This document shows, piece by piece, positions 42,259 to 52,737 of a DNA stretch of 64,000 nucleotides. The DNA is from Hyphomicrobiales bacterium (lineage in GTDB: Bacteria; Pseudomonadota; Alphaproteobacteria; Rhizobiales; Rhizobiaceae): the NCBI GenBank assembly GCA_900473175.1, contig UCKM01000008.1, forward strand, positions 268,893 to 332,892. Reading direction: 5' to 3'. The notes under the pieces are model-generated. The model made no database searches and had not been told where the DNA came from. It saw only the letters and a list, made by a program, of their open reading frames with translations. Numbering within the stretch: position 1 is the stretch's first letter; the number at the start of each line of letters is the position of its first letter. Position numbers and translations under genes: made by a program.

Positions 42259-43394
42259 TCTGACGAGGTCAACATCCGCAGAACGTCTGCGGTCCGTCGC
42301 GCGCCACTGAGATCGAGCCTGTGCGCGGGTGGTTTCGGTTTCGACAAGGCCCTCTCCACAGCTGCCTCAACCATGTCGGCTTTTAGGCCCGCCTCGGGCA
42401 GGCAGATTGCCAGGTCGAGCGCTTCGAGGCGCGAGGCCCGGACGCTCTGCTCCGTTTCGCCTCCGGCAGTAAACGGAACAAGGATTGATCGGCACCCGGC
42501 CATGAGCACATCGCAGACGGTATTGTAGCCAGCCTGGGAGATAGAAAGTTTCGCACTCTTGAGCAGGGACGGAAAATCCTTGCGAAAGCGAAAGAGCCTG
42601 ACATTGTCCGTCGCGCGTTCGGACAGCGCCGCGAAATCGCCCGCTGGCAGATTCGGTCCGGTGATCAGGCACCAGGATTCCTGCCGCGCCGATCGCCTCG
42701 CGGTTTCGAGCGCTGCATCAAGAAGATCGCGGCCGACAGCGCCGCCCCCGGCGGATACGACAATGTCAAAGGGTTCATCGCCTGCGGCCGGAGTGGGGCC
42801 CGCGACGAGCCCCGTATAGATGATCTTGTCGACAATTTCTCCCGCCAGCGGAAACGTTTCTGGCAGCGTAATGAAGGAAGGGTCGCCATGCACGAGCACA
42901 TGATCGAAATGGGCCTTGACGAGTTCGATCGTCTCTTCATCCCGGTCGGGCTTGGTGCGCTCCTGCAGTATATCGCGTATGGAGGCGACGAGCATCGGGC
43001 GCGGCGACATTGCTTCAATGGCATCCAGCAAAGGCAAAAGCTCGAAGCGCATCTGCCTGCGGCCAAAGGGAAAGGCCTCGGTGATGACGATATCGGGGCG
43101 CGCAGCATGGAACGCCTGGAGCAACAGATCGCGGCGGCGGGCAAGGAATTCATCGCTTACCGGGTTACCGTCCTGGCCGGCCAGACCTGAAAAGCCAGCG
43201 CTACTGGCAAGCACGGCCGGCAGCGCGACGGATTTGACGCCCGGCCCGGGAAATCCCGGAACCTCGCTTCCCCCGGTGACGACCATGACGTCGAAATCCT
43301 CTTCAGCCAGAGCCGAAGCGATGCGGCTGGCGCGGGCAAGGTGGCCGATGCCTAGCAGATGCTGGACGTAGAAAAAAACGCTCGGCCTGGTCAT
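42246..43394 (-). CDS. MurG/GT28-like predicted glycosyltransferase
   Basis: 382 residues, ATGA overlap with the upstream GT4 gene. FYVQHLLGIGHLARASRIASAL at the N terminus and SISQAGYNTVCDVLMAGCRSILVPFTAGGETEQSVRASRLEAL at the C terminus (in pieces) define the GT-B fold with the GT28-type UDP-sugar site; VVSAGGGAVGRDLLDAAL is the hinge region. It is a paralogue of the gene at 44653-45864 (shared GxGHLxR start). Donor and acceptor unknown. Confidence 0.85.
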   Translation of the reverse strand: MTRPSVFFYVQHLLGIGHLARASRIASALAEEDFDVMVVTGGSEVPGFPGPGVKSVALPAVLASSAGFSGLAGQDGNPVSDEFLARRRDLLLQAFHAARPDIVITEAFPFGRRQMRFELLPLLDAIEAMSPRPMLVASIRDILQERTKPDRDEETIELVKAHFDHVLVHGDPSFITLPETFPLAGEIVDKIIYTGLVAGPTPAAGDEPFDIVVSAGGGAVGRDLLDAALETARRSARQESWCLITGPNLPAGDFAALSERATDNVRLFRFRKDFPSLLKSAKLSISQAGYNTVCDVLMAGCRSILVPFTAGGETEQSVRASRLEALDLAICLPEAGLKADMVEAAVERALSKPKPPAHRLDLSGARRTADVLRMLTSSDQRD

Positions 43395-44644
43395 GCTTTT
43401 TGCCACTCGCTTTCGAAAAGGCGGGTCAGCTGATGGATACCGGAATGATGATCGAAGTGTTCGCGCACGCGCGTCTCGGCGGCCTGACCGAGGCGATGTC
43501 GCAAAGCGGGATCACGGATGGCCCGTTCAAGCGCGTCGGCAAGCGATTGCGGGTCTTCCGGCGGTACGACCAGCCCGTTCTCGCCGTCGACCAGCAATTC
43601 CGGAACGCCCGAAATATTGGTCGAGATACAAACAAGATTCTGGCTCGATGCTTCGACCAGAACATTGGGCAGGCCATCGCGGTCGCCATCAGCTGCGACG
43701 CGGCAGGCGAGGGCGAAGACGTCGGCGCTCCGATAGTGCTCGAGCACCTCTTCCTGAGCGAGCGCGCCTTTCCAGTCGATGCGTCCCGCAATGCCAAGCT
43801 GTTCGGAGAGAGGTTTGAGACTGGCAAGTTCACCGCCGCCGCCAATATGTTCGAAACGCCAATGAAGATCATCGGGCAGAAGGGCAAGTGCCTGTAGAAG
43901 CACGTCATATCCCTTCTTCGGGACCGCACGGCCGACGCTCAATATCCGTACCGGGTCTGCCGGGTTCGAACCATCGCGCCCCGATCGCGGCGTATCAAAA
44001 TGCCCAAATCGCGCGAGATCGAGGCCGTGGTAGCTGAGATGGATGCGGTCCTTGGCCGATGCGAGTTCGCGCATATGCTCATAGCCGGAACGTGTACAGG
44101 TGACGCTCCAGCGCGCGTCCGCAAGCTTTTCCTTCAGTTCCCAATCCTGGGAAGTCCAGATATCCTTGGCATGAGCCGAGCAGGACCACGGCACCCCGGT
44201 CATGATACTGGTATAGGCCGTAACTGAGGCTGGTGTGTGAATGAAATGCGCATGCAGCCATTCGCCCGCGTCCGGCCACTCGTGCGCAAGCACAAGCGCC
44301 TGACCGAGGCGACGGAAGCGGTTGCGCGACACGTCGCGGCGCAGGTCCGTCCAGAACCGTCTGATAAGCGGCTTGAAATTCGGTTTGCGCCAGCCGGCAA
44401 CAAGGGCACGGAATACCCGCAACGGCTCTTCATGCAGGTATTCCGGCAGGTAGACGACACGCGCCTTGATCTCGTCATGGACCGGATGACGCTTTTTGTC
44501 CGTCGGCCTGCGCATTGAGATTAGCGTGAGGTCGAAGCCGGCACGTTCGAGGCCGAGCAGCTCCTGGGCGATGAAGGTTTCCGACAAGCGCGGATAGCCT
44601 TTCAGAACGACCAGTGTCTTGCGACGTATGAGAGGAGAATGCAT
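43391..44644 (-). CDS. Glycosyltransferase family 4-type
   Basis: 417 residues. GT-B fold of the WcaL/ExoL-like kind: VVLKGYPRLSETFIAQELLGLERAG at the start (in pieces), AHFIHTPASVTAY, YHGLDLARF, ILSVGRAVPKKGYDVLLQAL, and the donor site FALACRVAADGDRDGLPNVLVEASSQNLVCIST with the E-x7-E type signature. The first part resembles colanic acid or exopolysaccharide transferases. It lies between two MurG-like enzymes in one operon. Confidence 0.88.
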   Translation of the reverse strand: MHSPLIRRKTLVVLKGYPRLSETFIAQELLGLERAGFDLTLISMRRPTDKKRHPVHDEIKARVVYLPEYLHEEPLRVFRALVAGWRKPNFKPLIRRFWTDLRRDVSRNRFRRLGQALVLAHEWPDAGEWLHAHFIHTPASVTAYTSIMTGVPWSCSAHAKDIWTSQDWELKEKLADARWSVTCTRSGYEHMRELASAKDRIHLSYHGLDLARFGHFDTPRSGRDGSNPADPVRILSVGRAVPKKGYDVLLQALALLPDDLHWRFEHIGGGGELASLKPLSEQLGIAGRIDWKGALAQEEVLEHYRSADVFALACRVAADGDRDGLPNVLVEASSQNLVCISTNISGVPELLVDGENGLVVPPEDPQSLADALERAIRDPALRHRLGQAAETRVREHFDHHSGIHQLTRLFESEWQKA

Positions 44645-44652
44645 GCCAGATT

Positions 44653-45864
44653 TTATTCCGCGACGGCAGGAAGCGGTTGCTCACGTTCATCGAGCCAGTC
44701 GCCGACAATCTCGGAAATATGGACCAGCCCTTCCAAACGCATGCCCTCGCCCTTGCCGGTCTGCGATGGCGGCGCGCGGTGCGGCAGGCGCTTGAGGACT
44801 TCGGCCAGGAGCAACGGATCATCGGCCTCTTCGGGAAGCAGCATCTCGACAAGGCCAAGTTCGGAGGCTCGCTGCGCGCGGATCAACTGTTCGGCGCGGG
44901 GGGCTACGCGCGGCACGATGAGCGCCGGCTTGTCGAACGACAGAATCTCGCAATAGGTGTTATAGCCGCCCATGGCGACGACGGCTTTCGCACCTGCAAT
45001 CAATTCTTCCATGCGATTGTCGAACTCAATGACCTGGATTTGGGGAATCTTGCTGCCCTTCTTCACAAGCTTCGCCCGCTGCTTCGCCGGCATATAAGGT
45101 CCAAGCACGATGAACGCCTTGTGCTGGAGCGTCGGGTCCTGCTGATAGGCATGAATGACGTTGTGTACGAGGTCCGCGCCGTCGCCGCCGCCACCCGTCG
45201 TCACCAATATGTAGTCGCCCTCGGGCACATGGGTGGGCGCGCTGTCAGTGGACAGGCTGCGCTGCAGAAATCCAACGAACTTCATCTTGTCCCGCAGGGT
45301 TGCAGGTACATCGAGATCGACCAGGGGATCGTAGAAATCCGGCGGGCCGTAGACCCATACGGTGTCGTAGAGCTGGTCGATCTTGCGCATCACATTGTTA
45401 TTCTTCCACTCGGCTTCGAGCAGATGCGGTGCGTCCATGACCTCGCGCAGACCGAGGACAAGCATCGTCCCGCGCGATTTCAGGTAGGCAAGCGTTTCCT
45501 CGACCTCGCCCTTCAGGCCCATCGGCTCCTTGTCGACGATGAAAATATCTGGCTGAAAGGTTTCGGCCGTATGCCGGATGATCGACTGGCGCATCTTGAG
45601 CGTCTCGTGCAGGTCGATATGACGGGCCAGCGAGGTGTATTCGCCGTTGCGCAGCTTGATCACGCTCGGCACCTTCACGAAATCGACGCGGGCGCGATAG
45701 TCAAAGGCCCCGGCGATCGTCGCGCCGGAGATGATCAGAATATTCAGTCCGCGATAATCCTCGACGAGCGAATGGGCAATCGTTCTGCACCGCCGCAAGT
45801 GACCAAGGCCGAACGTATCGTGGCTGTACATCAAGATCCGAGCATCTTCGAAACGCCGCATCAT
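44653..45864 (-). CDS. Predicted glycosyltransferase, MurG-like paralogue
   Basis: 403 residues, first gene of the three-GT operon. ILMYSHDTFGLGHLRRCRTIAHSL start; TTGGGGDGADLV hinge; AVVAMGGYNTYCEILSFDKPALIVPR donor site. The same overall plan as the product of 42246-43394. The spacing to the next gene is 8 bp. Confidence 0.86.
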   Translation of the reverse strand: MMRRFEDARILMYSHDTFGLGHLRRCRTIAHSLVEDYRGLNILIISGATIAGAFDYRARVDFVKVPSVIKLRNGEYTSLARHIDLHETLKMRQSIIRHTAETFQPDIFIVDKEPMGLKGEVEETLAYLKSRGTMLVLGLREVMDAPHLLEAEWKNNNVMRKIDQLYDTVWVYGPPDFYDPLVDLDVPATLRDKMKFVGFLQRSLSTDSAPTHVPEGDYILVTTGGGGDGADLVHNVIHAYQQDPTLQHKAFIVLGPYMPAKQRAKLVKKGSKIPQIQVIEFDNRMEELIAGAKAVVAMGGYNTYCEILSFDKPALIVPRVAPRAEQLIRAQRASELGLVEMLLPEEADDPLLLAEVLKRLPHRAPPSQTGKGEGMRLEGLVHISEIVGDWLDEREQPLPAVAE

Positions 45865-45921
45865 GGTTAAAACCCTCTATTCCGCGGATCGACCCGCGCC
45901 ATCCACTCGCTCAAACGGACT

Positions 45922-47097
45922 CTATCTGTATGGATCGGCGGCATCGCGCAACCCATCTCCCAAGAAATTGAACGCCAGAATGACAAGAATGACCGGAATC
46001 ATTGGAAACAGCAGCCAGGGATAAAATGCGATCACGTTGACGCTGCGTGCCTCTGTGAGCAGAACACCCCAGCTGGTTATTGGTGGCCTGAGGCCAAGGC
46101 CGAGGAAGCTCAGCGCCGTTTCGCCCAATATCATGCCCGGGATGGAAATGGTGGCGGTGGCGATCAGATGTGACATGAAACCGGGGACGAGATGCCGCCC
46201 GATGATGCGAGCGCTATTGGCGCCCATCAACTGTGCCGCCAGGACATAATCTTCCTCCCGCAATGCCAGAAGCTTGGATCGTACCGCCCGCGCCAGCCCG
46301 GTCCAGTCCAGCATGCCGAGAATGAGGGTTATGCCGAAATAGATCAGGATCGGACTCCAGCTCACCGGCATGATAGCCGCCAATGCCATCCACAGCGGCA
46401 GGCTAGGCAATGATTGCAACACCTCGATGACGCGTTGCACAAGCAAGTCGAAAATCCCGCCGTGATAGCCCGCAAGACCACCGATCACGATACCAAGAAC
46501 AAAGCTGATGGTGATACCGATAAGGCCGATGGTAAGCGAAATGCGCGCGCCATAGATGATGCGGGAGAGAACGTCCCGGCCAAGCCGATCCGTGCCGAGC
46601 AGAAACATTTGGCCGCCTTTTGCAGGACAGGCGAGGTGAATGTTGCTCTCAACGATCCCCCAGAACCTATAGCTGTCCCCGCGGCAGAAGAAGCGGATCG
46701 GTTGCACGTCGTTGTGGTCGTCCGTGTAGTTTCGCTTCAGGGTGTTTATGTCGAGCTTCATTGTACGGCCGTAGACGAATGGGCCGACAAACTTGCCGTC
46801 ATGGAATAAATGCACGCGCTGCGGCGCGGAATAGATAAAATCGACGTTGCGTGTGTGCAGATTATAGGGGGCCAGGAACTCGGCGATGATGATCATGCCG
46901 TAGAGCAGCAGCAGGAAAATGCCTGAGGCCAGGGCAAGTTTGTGCCGCTTGAATTTCCACCACATCAGCCGCGTCTGCGATGCAAGATGGATTTTCGCCT
47001 GCGCGTCAGTCATCACCTCGACGGACATCGGGTCGAATGGCGCCGTCGAAACATAGTGCTGCAAGGGCGCGCCGGGTGAGGGGAGCGACGCTGTCAC
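45922..47097 (-). CDS. Peptide/opine-type ABC permease, OppC/YejE-like
   Basis: 391 residues. DPPC permease with N-terminal helix (LASGIFLLLLYGMIIIAEF), a large periplasmic segment and the core with GTDRLGRDVLSRIIYGARISL and the EAA region EEDYVLAAQLMGANSARI. Overlaps the partner gene as ATGA. Inner-membrane half of an importer with the gene at 47094-48092. Confidence 0.9.
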   Translation of the reverse strand: MTASLPSPGAPLQHYVSTAPFDPMSVEVMTDAQAKIHLASQTRLMWWKFKRHKLALASGIFLLLLYGMIIIAEFLAPYNLHTRNVDFIYSAPQRVHLFHDGKFVGPFVYGRTMKLDINTLKRNYTDDHNDVQPIRFFCRGDSYRFWGIVESNIHLACPAKGGQMFLLGTDRLGRDVLSRIIYGARISLTIGLIGITISFVLGIVIGGLAGYHGGIFDLLVQRVIEVLQSLPSLPLWMALAAIMPVSWSPILIYFGITLILGMLDWTGLARAVRSKLLALREEDYVLAAQLMGANSARIIGRHLVPGFMSHLIATATISIPGMILGETALSFLGLGLRPPITSWGVLLTEARSVNVIAFYPWLLFPMIPVILVILAFNFLGDGLRDAADPYR

Positions 47098-48092
47098 TTG
47101 GTGCTCCTGCCGGCAAGCCGGATACGCGGGTCAAGGAAGGCGAGGGCAATATCGGAGATCAGGACGCCGACCACCGTCAGGAAAGCGAGAAACATCAGGA
47201 AGGACCCCGCGAGATACATGTCCTGACTTTGCAGCGCCTTGATGAGCATCGGACCGGTGGTCTCCAGAGAAAGGACGATGGCAGTAATTTCGGCCCCTGA
47301 GATGATGGATGGCAAGATCGAGCCGATGTCGGAGACGAAGAAGTTCAGCGCCATTCGTAGCGGATATTTGACCAATGTGCGGAAGGGGTGAAGCCCCTTG
47401 GCGCGGGCGGTCATCACATATTGCTTCTGCAGTTCATCAAGCAGATTGGCGCGCAAGCGCCGGATCATCCCCGCTGTTCCGGCCGTGCCGACGATTATGA
47501 CCGGAATCCACAGATGGGAAAGGATGGAGCGCGCCTTCTCCCAGCTCATCGGCTCGTTCAGGAATTTCTGGTCCATCAAATGGCCGATCGACGTGCCGAA
47601 CCAGATATTGGCGAAATACATCAGGATCAACGCCAGCATGAAGTTCGGAATTGCTATGCCAAGCAGTCCGAGGAGGGTCAGGCCGTAATCACTCCAACTA
47701 TATTGGTGCGTTGCCGAATACATACCGATCGGAAAGGCGATCAGCCAGGTGAACAAGATGGTGACGAAGGAGACCAGGATCGTCAGCCCCATGCGCTCGC
47801 CAACGACTTCGCTGACGGGGAGTTGATACTCGAAGGAATAGCCGAAATCGCCATGCAACATGCCGCCGAGCCAATGGAAGTAGCGCAGGACCGGCGGCTG
47901 GTCGAAGCCGTATTGATGGCGCAGCTCTTCCAGATCCTGAAGGTTTACTGTTTCGCCCTGTGCCTGCATCTCGGCGATCTGGCTGTCGAGGAAGTTGCCG
48001 GGCGGCAATTCAATAATGGTGAACACCAAGGCTGAGATGATCAGCAGGGTGGGGACCATCGCGGCGATGCGCCACAATATGTACTTTAACAT
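47094..48092 (-). CDS. Peptide/opine-type ABC permease, OppB/YejB-like
   Basis: 332 residues. Starts MLKYILWRIAAMVPTLLIISALVF; permease core with RLRANLLDELQKQYVMTARAKGLHPFRTLVKYPLR, the EAA-loop region. Follows the binding-protein gene by one base. Heterodimeric partner of the OppC-like permease. Confidence 0.92.
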   Translation of the reverse strand: MLKYILWRIAAMVPTLLIISALVFTIIELPPGNFLDSQIAEMQAQGETVNLQDLEELRHQYGFDQPPVLRYFHWLGGMLHGDFGYSFEYQLPVSEVVGERMGLTILVSFVTILFTWLIAFPIGMYSATHQYSWSDYGLTLLGLLGIAIPNFMLALILMYFANIWFGTSIGHLMDQKFLNEPMSWEKARSILSHLWIPVIIVGTAGTAGMIRRLRANLLDELQKQYVMTARAKGLHPFRTLVKYPLRMALNFFVSDIGSILPSIISGAEITAIVLSLETTGPMLIKALQSQDMYLAGSFLMFLAFLTVVGVLISDIALAFLDPRIRLAGRSTK

Positions 48093-48093
48093 T

Positions 48094-50010
48094 CTAGACC
48101 TGCTCCTCGCTCAACCAGAACGTATCAGGCATGTAGATCCCGAAATAGCAGGTTGGATCGAAGCCATAGAGGGCGTCTTTCGGAACGTTCTGCAAGCGGG
48201 CCGAGCGAAGAATAGGCTGCAGCGTGCTGTTGACCAGCCCGATGGAGAAGACTTGTTCCGTATAAATCGAAAGCATCTGCTGCCAGATCGCGGTGCGCTC
48301 GGGCATGTTGGAGGATTCGCGCCAGCTATTTTGCAATTTGACCAACTCCACGGCCTCGGGCAGGTCCGGAGCCTGACCATTCTGCCCCAAGGACAGATAG
48401 TACATGCCCCAAAGCGGCCATTGAAGCTGGTCGTCCGCTGTGGGAGCCAATTGCTGCGGGTTCATGTCGGCAGTCGCGACGCCGTTTTCGATTCCATACC
48501 AGATCGACATCATGATGTGGCCGCCCTGGGCACGGCTGCGGAAGATATCGCGCTGCGAGGTACGGGTGAAAAGCGCGAGGCCAACCTTACGCCAGTGATC
48601 TGTCACCAGTTCGAGAACATCTGTATCGAGCGTACTTTCGCCAGGCGTTTCAATGGTTATTTCCGCCGGCCGGCCATCGGGAAGAACCCGGATTCCATCA
48701 TCATTGCGGTTTTGTAGGCCGGCTTCGTCAAGCAGCTGATTGGCCTTTTCCGGATCATGGTCGATCCACGCCTTGGCATATTCCGGCTTGAAAAGCGGGC
48801 TTTCGGGCAGAACGGTATCGGCGCTCGGCTTTCCAAGGCCGTAGAACGCGGCCATGTTGATTTCGTGCCGGTCGATCGCCAGCGACAGGGCACGCCTTAC
48901 CCGGACGTCACGGAAGAGGGTGCGCCATACGTCATCCCCACAATTCAAATTGGGCAGAATTGCGAGGCGCGACCCGCGCGTCAGTTTCCACAGATCGACC
49001 TTGACCGGATAACGGTCCTCCGCATCTTTCAGGAATGTATAGTCATTAAAATCGATGCCTGTTGCCTGCAGGTCGCTTTCGCCCGCACCGGTTTTCGCCG
49101 GGATGATCGATGATGAGCTAACGTTGAGGATGAAACGATCGACGTAGGGCAGTTGCCGGCCATTCTCGTCAACACGGTGAAAATAGGGATTGCGTTCAAA
49201 AATGAACTGTTCAGCTGGAGGTGCCGTCCTGTTGCGCCAAGGATAGAGCGTGGGCAGGTCGGGATTTTCCGGCCGGTATTCGCGGGCCATCTTGATGTGA
49301 AGGTCAGCCCATTTCTTCACGCGGTTTTCCTGCATCAGAGCCGAAAGTCTGAACTGATCCTGGTACTTCTTGTGGAAGTTCTTCAAGTAGGCGGATGGGC
49401 CTACGATGATGACCGGTTGGGGCGCGGCGAGCGCAGGCAGAAAATTCGGATTGGGTCTTTCCCAGGAGTAGCGCACGGTCCGCTCATCCAGCACCTCAAA
49501 GCGCGGCAGATTTCCGTCGACACGCAACTCAAGCGAGCCGCCGCCGGGGGTGAGGTCCTTGTTCAGCAGGACGTCTTGCCACCAATAGCGGAAATCGTCA
49601 CTCGTCAGCGGGCTGCCGTCGGACCATTTATGGCCCTCGCGCAGTGTGAAAGTGAAGACGGTATCCTTGTCGGATTGGAAAGCTTCAAGGATATCCGGCT
49701 GCATGACCAGATGCTCGTCATATCCAATCAGCCTCGCGTAGCCATAAATCGTCATGAGACGGATGTCTTTGGCGCTGCCGATGATGGTGCGAACGGTACC
49801 ACCATATTGGCCGGGTGTCCGCCCCATGGCCTTCAAAGGCACGATGCGAGGATGTTTCGGCAAGCGCTGGGCGATTGGCGGCAGGCTGCGCGCCCGCAGC
49901 TGGTCGTGCAGATATTCCGGCTCATTCTCAAGCTCGCGATCGGCGGCCGCGGCCACTGCCGGGAGCATGGCGCAACCAAGGGCGCCGAGGACCGTGCGGC
50001 GCGTTACCAC
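48094..50010 (-). CDS. Family-5 extracellular solute-binding protein, Tat-type leader
   Basis: 638 residues, larger than DppA/OppA and closer to YejA or opine binders. Leader with twin arginine ([22 protein letters not shown]). Family-5 features: FTLREGHKWSDGSPLTSDDFRYWW, RVRRALSLAIDRHEINM and NQLLDEAGL. Probable ligands are oligopeptides, opines or short oligosaccharides. The surrounding glycan genes make saccharides worth considering. Confidence 0.9.
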   Translation of the reverse strand: MVTRRTVLGALGCAMLPAVAAAADRELENEPEYLHDQLRARSLPPIAQRLPKHPRIVPLKAMGRTPGQYGGTVRTIIGSAKDIRLMTIYGYARLIGYDEHLVMQPDILEAFQSDKDTVFTFTLREGHKWSDGSPLTSDDFRYWWQDVLLNKDLTPGGGSLELRVDGNLPRFEVLDERTVRYSWERPNPNFLPALAAPQPVIIVGPSAYLKNFHKKYQDQFRLSALMQENRVKKWADLHIKMAREYRPENPDLPTLYPWRNRTAPPAEQFIFERNPYFHRVDENGRQLPYVDRFILNVSSSSIIPAKTGAGESDLQATGIDFNDYTFLKDAEDRYPVKVDLWKLTRGSRLAILPNLNCGDDVWRTLFRDVRVRRALSLAIDRHEINMAAFYGLGKPSADTVLPESPLFKPEYAKAWIDHDPEKANQLLDEAGLQNRNDDGIRVLPDGRPAEITIETPGESTLDTDVLELVTDHWRKVGLALFTRTSQRDIFRSRAQGGHIMMSIWYGIENGVATADMNPQQLAPTADDQLQWPLWGMYYLSLGQNGQAPDLPEAVELVKLQNSWRESSNMPERTAIWQQMLSIYTEQVFSIGLVNSTLQPILRSARLQNVPKDALYGFDPTCYFGIYMPDTFWLSEEQV

Positions 50011-51893
50011 GAGCGTAATTCCCTGGCGTCGACATTGCGACGCGCAAGAACCACATGGCCATCGCCGAGATCGGCAGGCTCCAACGCCCCGGCGGCTCCG
50101 TCGGCGCGAAACTGCGCCCCCCAGGCCCGCTGGTCGGAAGCACCGCTTGCCTGCAGCGTCTCAAAATCGAGTGGCCTGTCGAGGTCGGGGAAGGGAACGG
50201 CCGCCAACAGGGCGCGCGTGTACGGATGCACGGGATTACGCAAGATGATCTCTCTCGGGGCGATTTCAACAATGCGCCCGCCGCACATGACGGCAATTCG
50301 ATCCGCCATATAGTCGACGACAGCGAGATTATGGGAGATGAACAGGTAGGTCAGTCCAAGCTGCTTCTGCAAATCCTTGAGAAGATTAAGAATTTGCGCC
50401 TGCACGGACACATCGAGTGCCGATACCGGTTCATCGCAGATCAGAAGTTGCGGTCCAAGCGCAAGGGCGCGCGCAATACCAATGCGCTGGCGTTGGCCCC
50501 CGGAAAAACTGTGCGGATAGCGATTGAGATAGCGTTGGTCGAGGCCGATCGCCTGCATCAGGCCACGTACCTTTTCAAGCCGATAGGCCTTGTCGCCGCG
50601 GCTGTGAATTTCGAGGGGTTCGCTTAAGATATTCTGCACTGTCATGCGCGGCGAAAGCGAAGAAACCGGGTCCTGAAACACCATCTGAATGTGGGTGCGC
50701 AGGTCCATGAGTTCGGCGCCCTGTGCGGCAAGAACGTCGATTTTGCCGGTCCCGTCGTCAAATATGACTGAACCGGTGTCCGGGGTAACGGCGCGCATCA
50801 GAATCTTGCTGACCGTGGTCTTGCCAGAGCCGCTTTCGCCGACGAGACCAAGGCATTCGCCGCGGTATATGTCGAAGCTCACGCCGTCGACCGCCCGCAA
50901 TATGGTCTTGTCCTTGCTGCCAAACAGGCCGGACTTGCGCGTGGCGTAGGTCTTGGTCAGATCGCGGACTGAGAGGAGAATCTCGGGCGCGTTCTCGACC
51001 TGCTTCTTCTTGGCCCAAAGTGTGTCGGTCTTCACAGGCACTTCGCGCAAAGCCTTCAGCCGTTCGCCGGGCTTCATGTCGAAATGCGGCACAGCGGCCA
51101 TGAGGCCCTTGAGGTAAGGATGTTGCGGCCGGCGGAATATGGCGTCGACCGGCCCCGCTTCCATGATCTCGCCGTGATAGATCACCACCACCTCATCGGC
51201 CATATTGGCGACAACGCCGAGATCATGGGTGATGAGCAGCATCGCCATATTGAGCTTGTGCTGGAGATCACGCAGCAACTCGAGGATTTGCGCCTGGATC
51301 GTCACGTCGAGCGCCGTTGTCGGCTCATCGGCGATCAGCAAGGCAGGCCGGCAGATCAGCGCCATGGCGATCATGGCGCGCTGGCGCATGCCGCCGGAAA
51401 GTTCGAACGGGTACATGTCGTAGGTGCGTGCCGGCTTGGAAAAGCCGACCAGGGAGAGCATCTCCTCGGTTTGCGCGCGCCGCTCGTCCTTTGTGGCATC
51501 GGAATGAATGGCCAAAACTTCACTGATCTGGTTGCCGACGGTGTGCAGCGGCGAAAGCGACGTCATCGGCTCCTGGAAGATCTTGGCCATGCGGCAGCCG
51601 CGCAGCGACCGGATGGCTTCGCCGTCCTGGGGTAACTGCAAGATATCAGTGGTCTTGCCGTCGAGCGGGTCGGTGAACAGGATTTTGCCGGTGGCTTTCG
51701 CCGTATTGGGCAGGATGCCCATAACAGCCTGACTGATCACGGACTTTCCCGAGCCGGATTCGCCGACCAGCGCCGTAACCTTTCCCGGAAGGACCCGCAG
51801 ATTGGCGCCTTTGACGACATGCAGGCGGCCCCCAAGCATCGAGAAGGAGATGCCCAGATCTTCGATACGCAACAGATCCGACCCCGACTTCAT
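50004..51893 (-). CDS. Fused two-domain peptide-type ABC ATPase (YejF/GsiA-like)
   Basis: 629 residues from the ATG at 51893. Two complete ATPase halves: first with [41 protein letters not shown]; second with [41 protein letters not shown]. Both halves look functional, unlike the degenerate ABC protein at 38924-41641. First gene of the importer operon; its end overlaps the binding-protein start by 7 bp. The last 60 residues are an unusual extension ([20 protein letters not shown]). Confidence 0.93.
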   Translation of the reverse strand: MKSGSDLLRIEDLGISFSMLGGRLHVVKGANLRVLPGKVTALVGESGSGKSVISQAVMGILPNTAKATGKILFTDPLDGKTTDILQLPQDGEAIRSLRGCRMAKIFQEPMTSLSPLHTVGNQISEVLAIHSDATKDERRAQTEEMLSLVGFSKPARTYDMYPFELSGGMRQRAMIAMALICRPALLIADEPTTALDVTIQAQILELLRDLQHKLNMAMLLITHDLGVVANMADEVVVIYHGEIMEAGPVDAIFRRPQHPYLKGLMAAVPHFDMKPGERLKALREVPVKTDTLWAKKKQVENAPEILLSVRDLTKTYATRKSGLFGSKDKTILRAVDGVSFDIYRGECLGLVGESGSGKTTVSKILMRAVTPDTGSVIFDDGTGKIDVLAAQGAELMDLRTHIQMVFQDPVSSLSPRMTVQNILSEPLEIHSRGDKAYRLEKVRGLMQAIGLDQRYLNRYPHSFSGGQRQRIGIARALALGPQLLICDEPVSALDVSVQAQILNLLKDLQKQLGLTYLFISHNLAVVDYMADRIAVMCGGRIVEIAPREIILRNPVHPYTRALLAAVPFPDLDRPLDFETLQASGASDQRAWGAQFRADGAAGALEPADLGDGHVVLARRNVDARELRSW

Positions 51894-52073
51894 GCCAGCC
51901 AACTGTTCCCCACAGCTAATTATTATCATTCAATGAACTTGAGACTATCGCACGGTCTTGGGGGAGTCTAGGTGGATGCGTGTAACGCTTGCCTCAACAA
52001 AGAACCAAGTTGGAGGCCTTGGCAAAAGCCGCGACGGCGCTTATCTTACGTATGTCTTACATGAGGTGTTCAA

Positions 52074-52355
52074 ATGAACAAGCGCGAACGGCTGACGACC
52101 GTGGTATCCACCAAGGGACAAGTGATCCTTCCTGCCGCGATCCGCAAGCAGCGGCATTGGAATGCAGGCACGCGCCTGATCGTCGAGGAAACCCCCGAAG
52201 GCGTGCTTTTGAGAAGCGCACCCCTATTCCCCCCGACAAGGATCGAAGACGTGGCCGGCATGCTGAAACATGATGGGCCGCCGATATCGCTGAAAGATAT
52301 GGATGACGCTGTAACGGCCGCCGTGATGGAAAAACATGCTCGCGGTCGATACTAA
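52074..52355 (+). CDS. AbrB/MazE-type antitoxin
   Basis: 93 residues with GAGGTG before the ATG. SpoVT/AbrB swapped-hairpin domain at residues 8-50: TTVVSTKGQVILPAAIRKQ and a following GTRLIVEETPEGVLL. The C-terminal part would bind the toxin. Upstream, TCTTACGTATG and TCTTACATGAG (within 52044-52065) form an imperfect direct repeat that may be the operator. Confidence 0.9.
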   Translation: MNKRERLTTVVSTKGQVILPAAIRKQRHWNAGTRLIVEETPEGVLLRSAPLFPPTRIEDVAGMLKHDGPPISLKDMDDAVTAAVMEKHARGRY

Positions 52356-52731
52356 CGTTGTCGTCCGCTTTCTGACTGGAGATGACCCCCATCAATATGC
52401 GTTGGTAAGCAAACTTGTAGCAAATGAACAACTCTGGATACCGACGACAGTCCTGTTGGAAACCGGCTGGGTTCTGAGAAAGGTCAAGAATTTCAATCAG
52501 GAGAGAGTTGTAGATTCCCTGGAGAGCTTCTTGGGTTTGCCCAATGTTTTCGCCGAGAATGCCGAGGTTGCCGCGCAAGCCTTGAAACTGGCGAGAAAAG
52601 GCATGGACTTTGCCGATGCTTTCCACTTCGCATCAAGCATCGAATGCGAGGAAATGATTAGTTTTGATGCCGATTTCATCAAAATTTCAAAACGTGAGGG
52701 TGGATTGAAGGTCCGACTGCCTCACGCCTAG
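52336..52731 (+). CDS. PIN-domain toxin (VapC-like) of an AbrB/PIN pair
   Basis: 131 residues; overlaps the antitoxin gene by 20 bp. PIN active-site acids: LAVDTNVVVRFL, TTVLLETGWVLR, MDFADAFHFA and ISFDADF. A full set of four, so it looks active as a ribonuclease. Confidence 0.92.
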   Translation: MLAVDTNVVVRFLTGDDPHQYALVSKLVANEQLWIPTTVLLETGWVLRKVKNFNQERVVDSLESFLGLPNVFAENAEVAAQALKLARKGMDFADAFHFASSIECEEMISFDADFIKISKREGGLKVRLPHA

Positions 52732-52737
52732 CACTCT

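Noticed and set aside
51905..51935. Fur-box-like AT-rich stretch (ATGATAATAATT) before the importer ATPase gene
   Set aside because: Too short a match, and in this group iron control is by RirA/Irr. No other sign of metal regulation of the operon.
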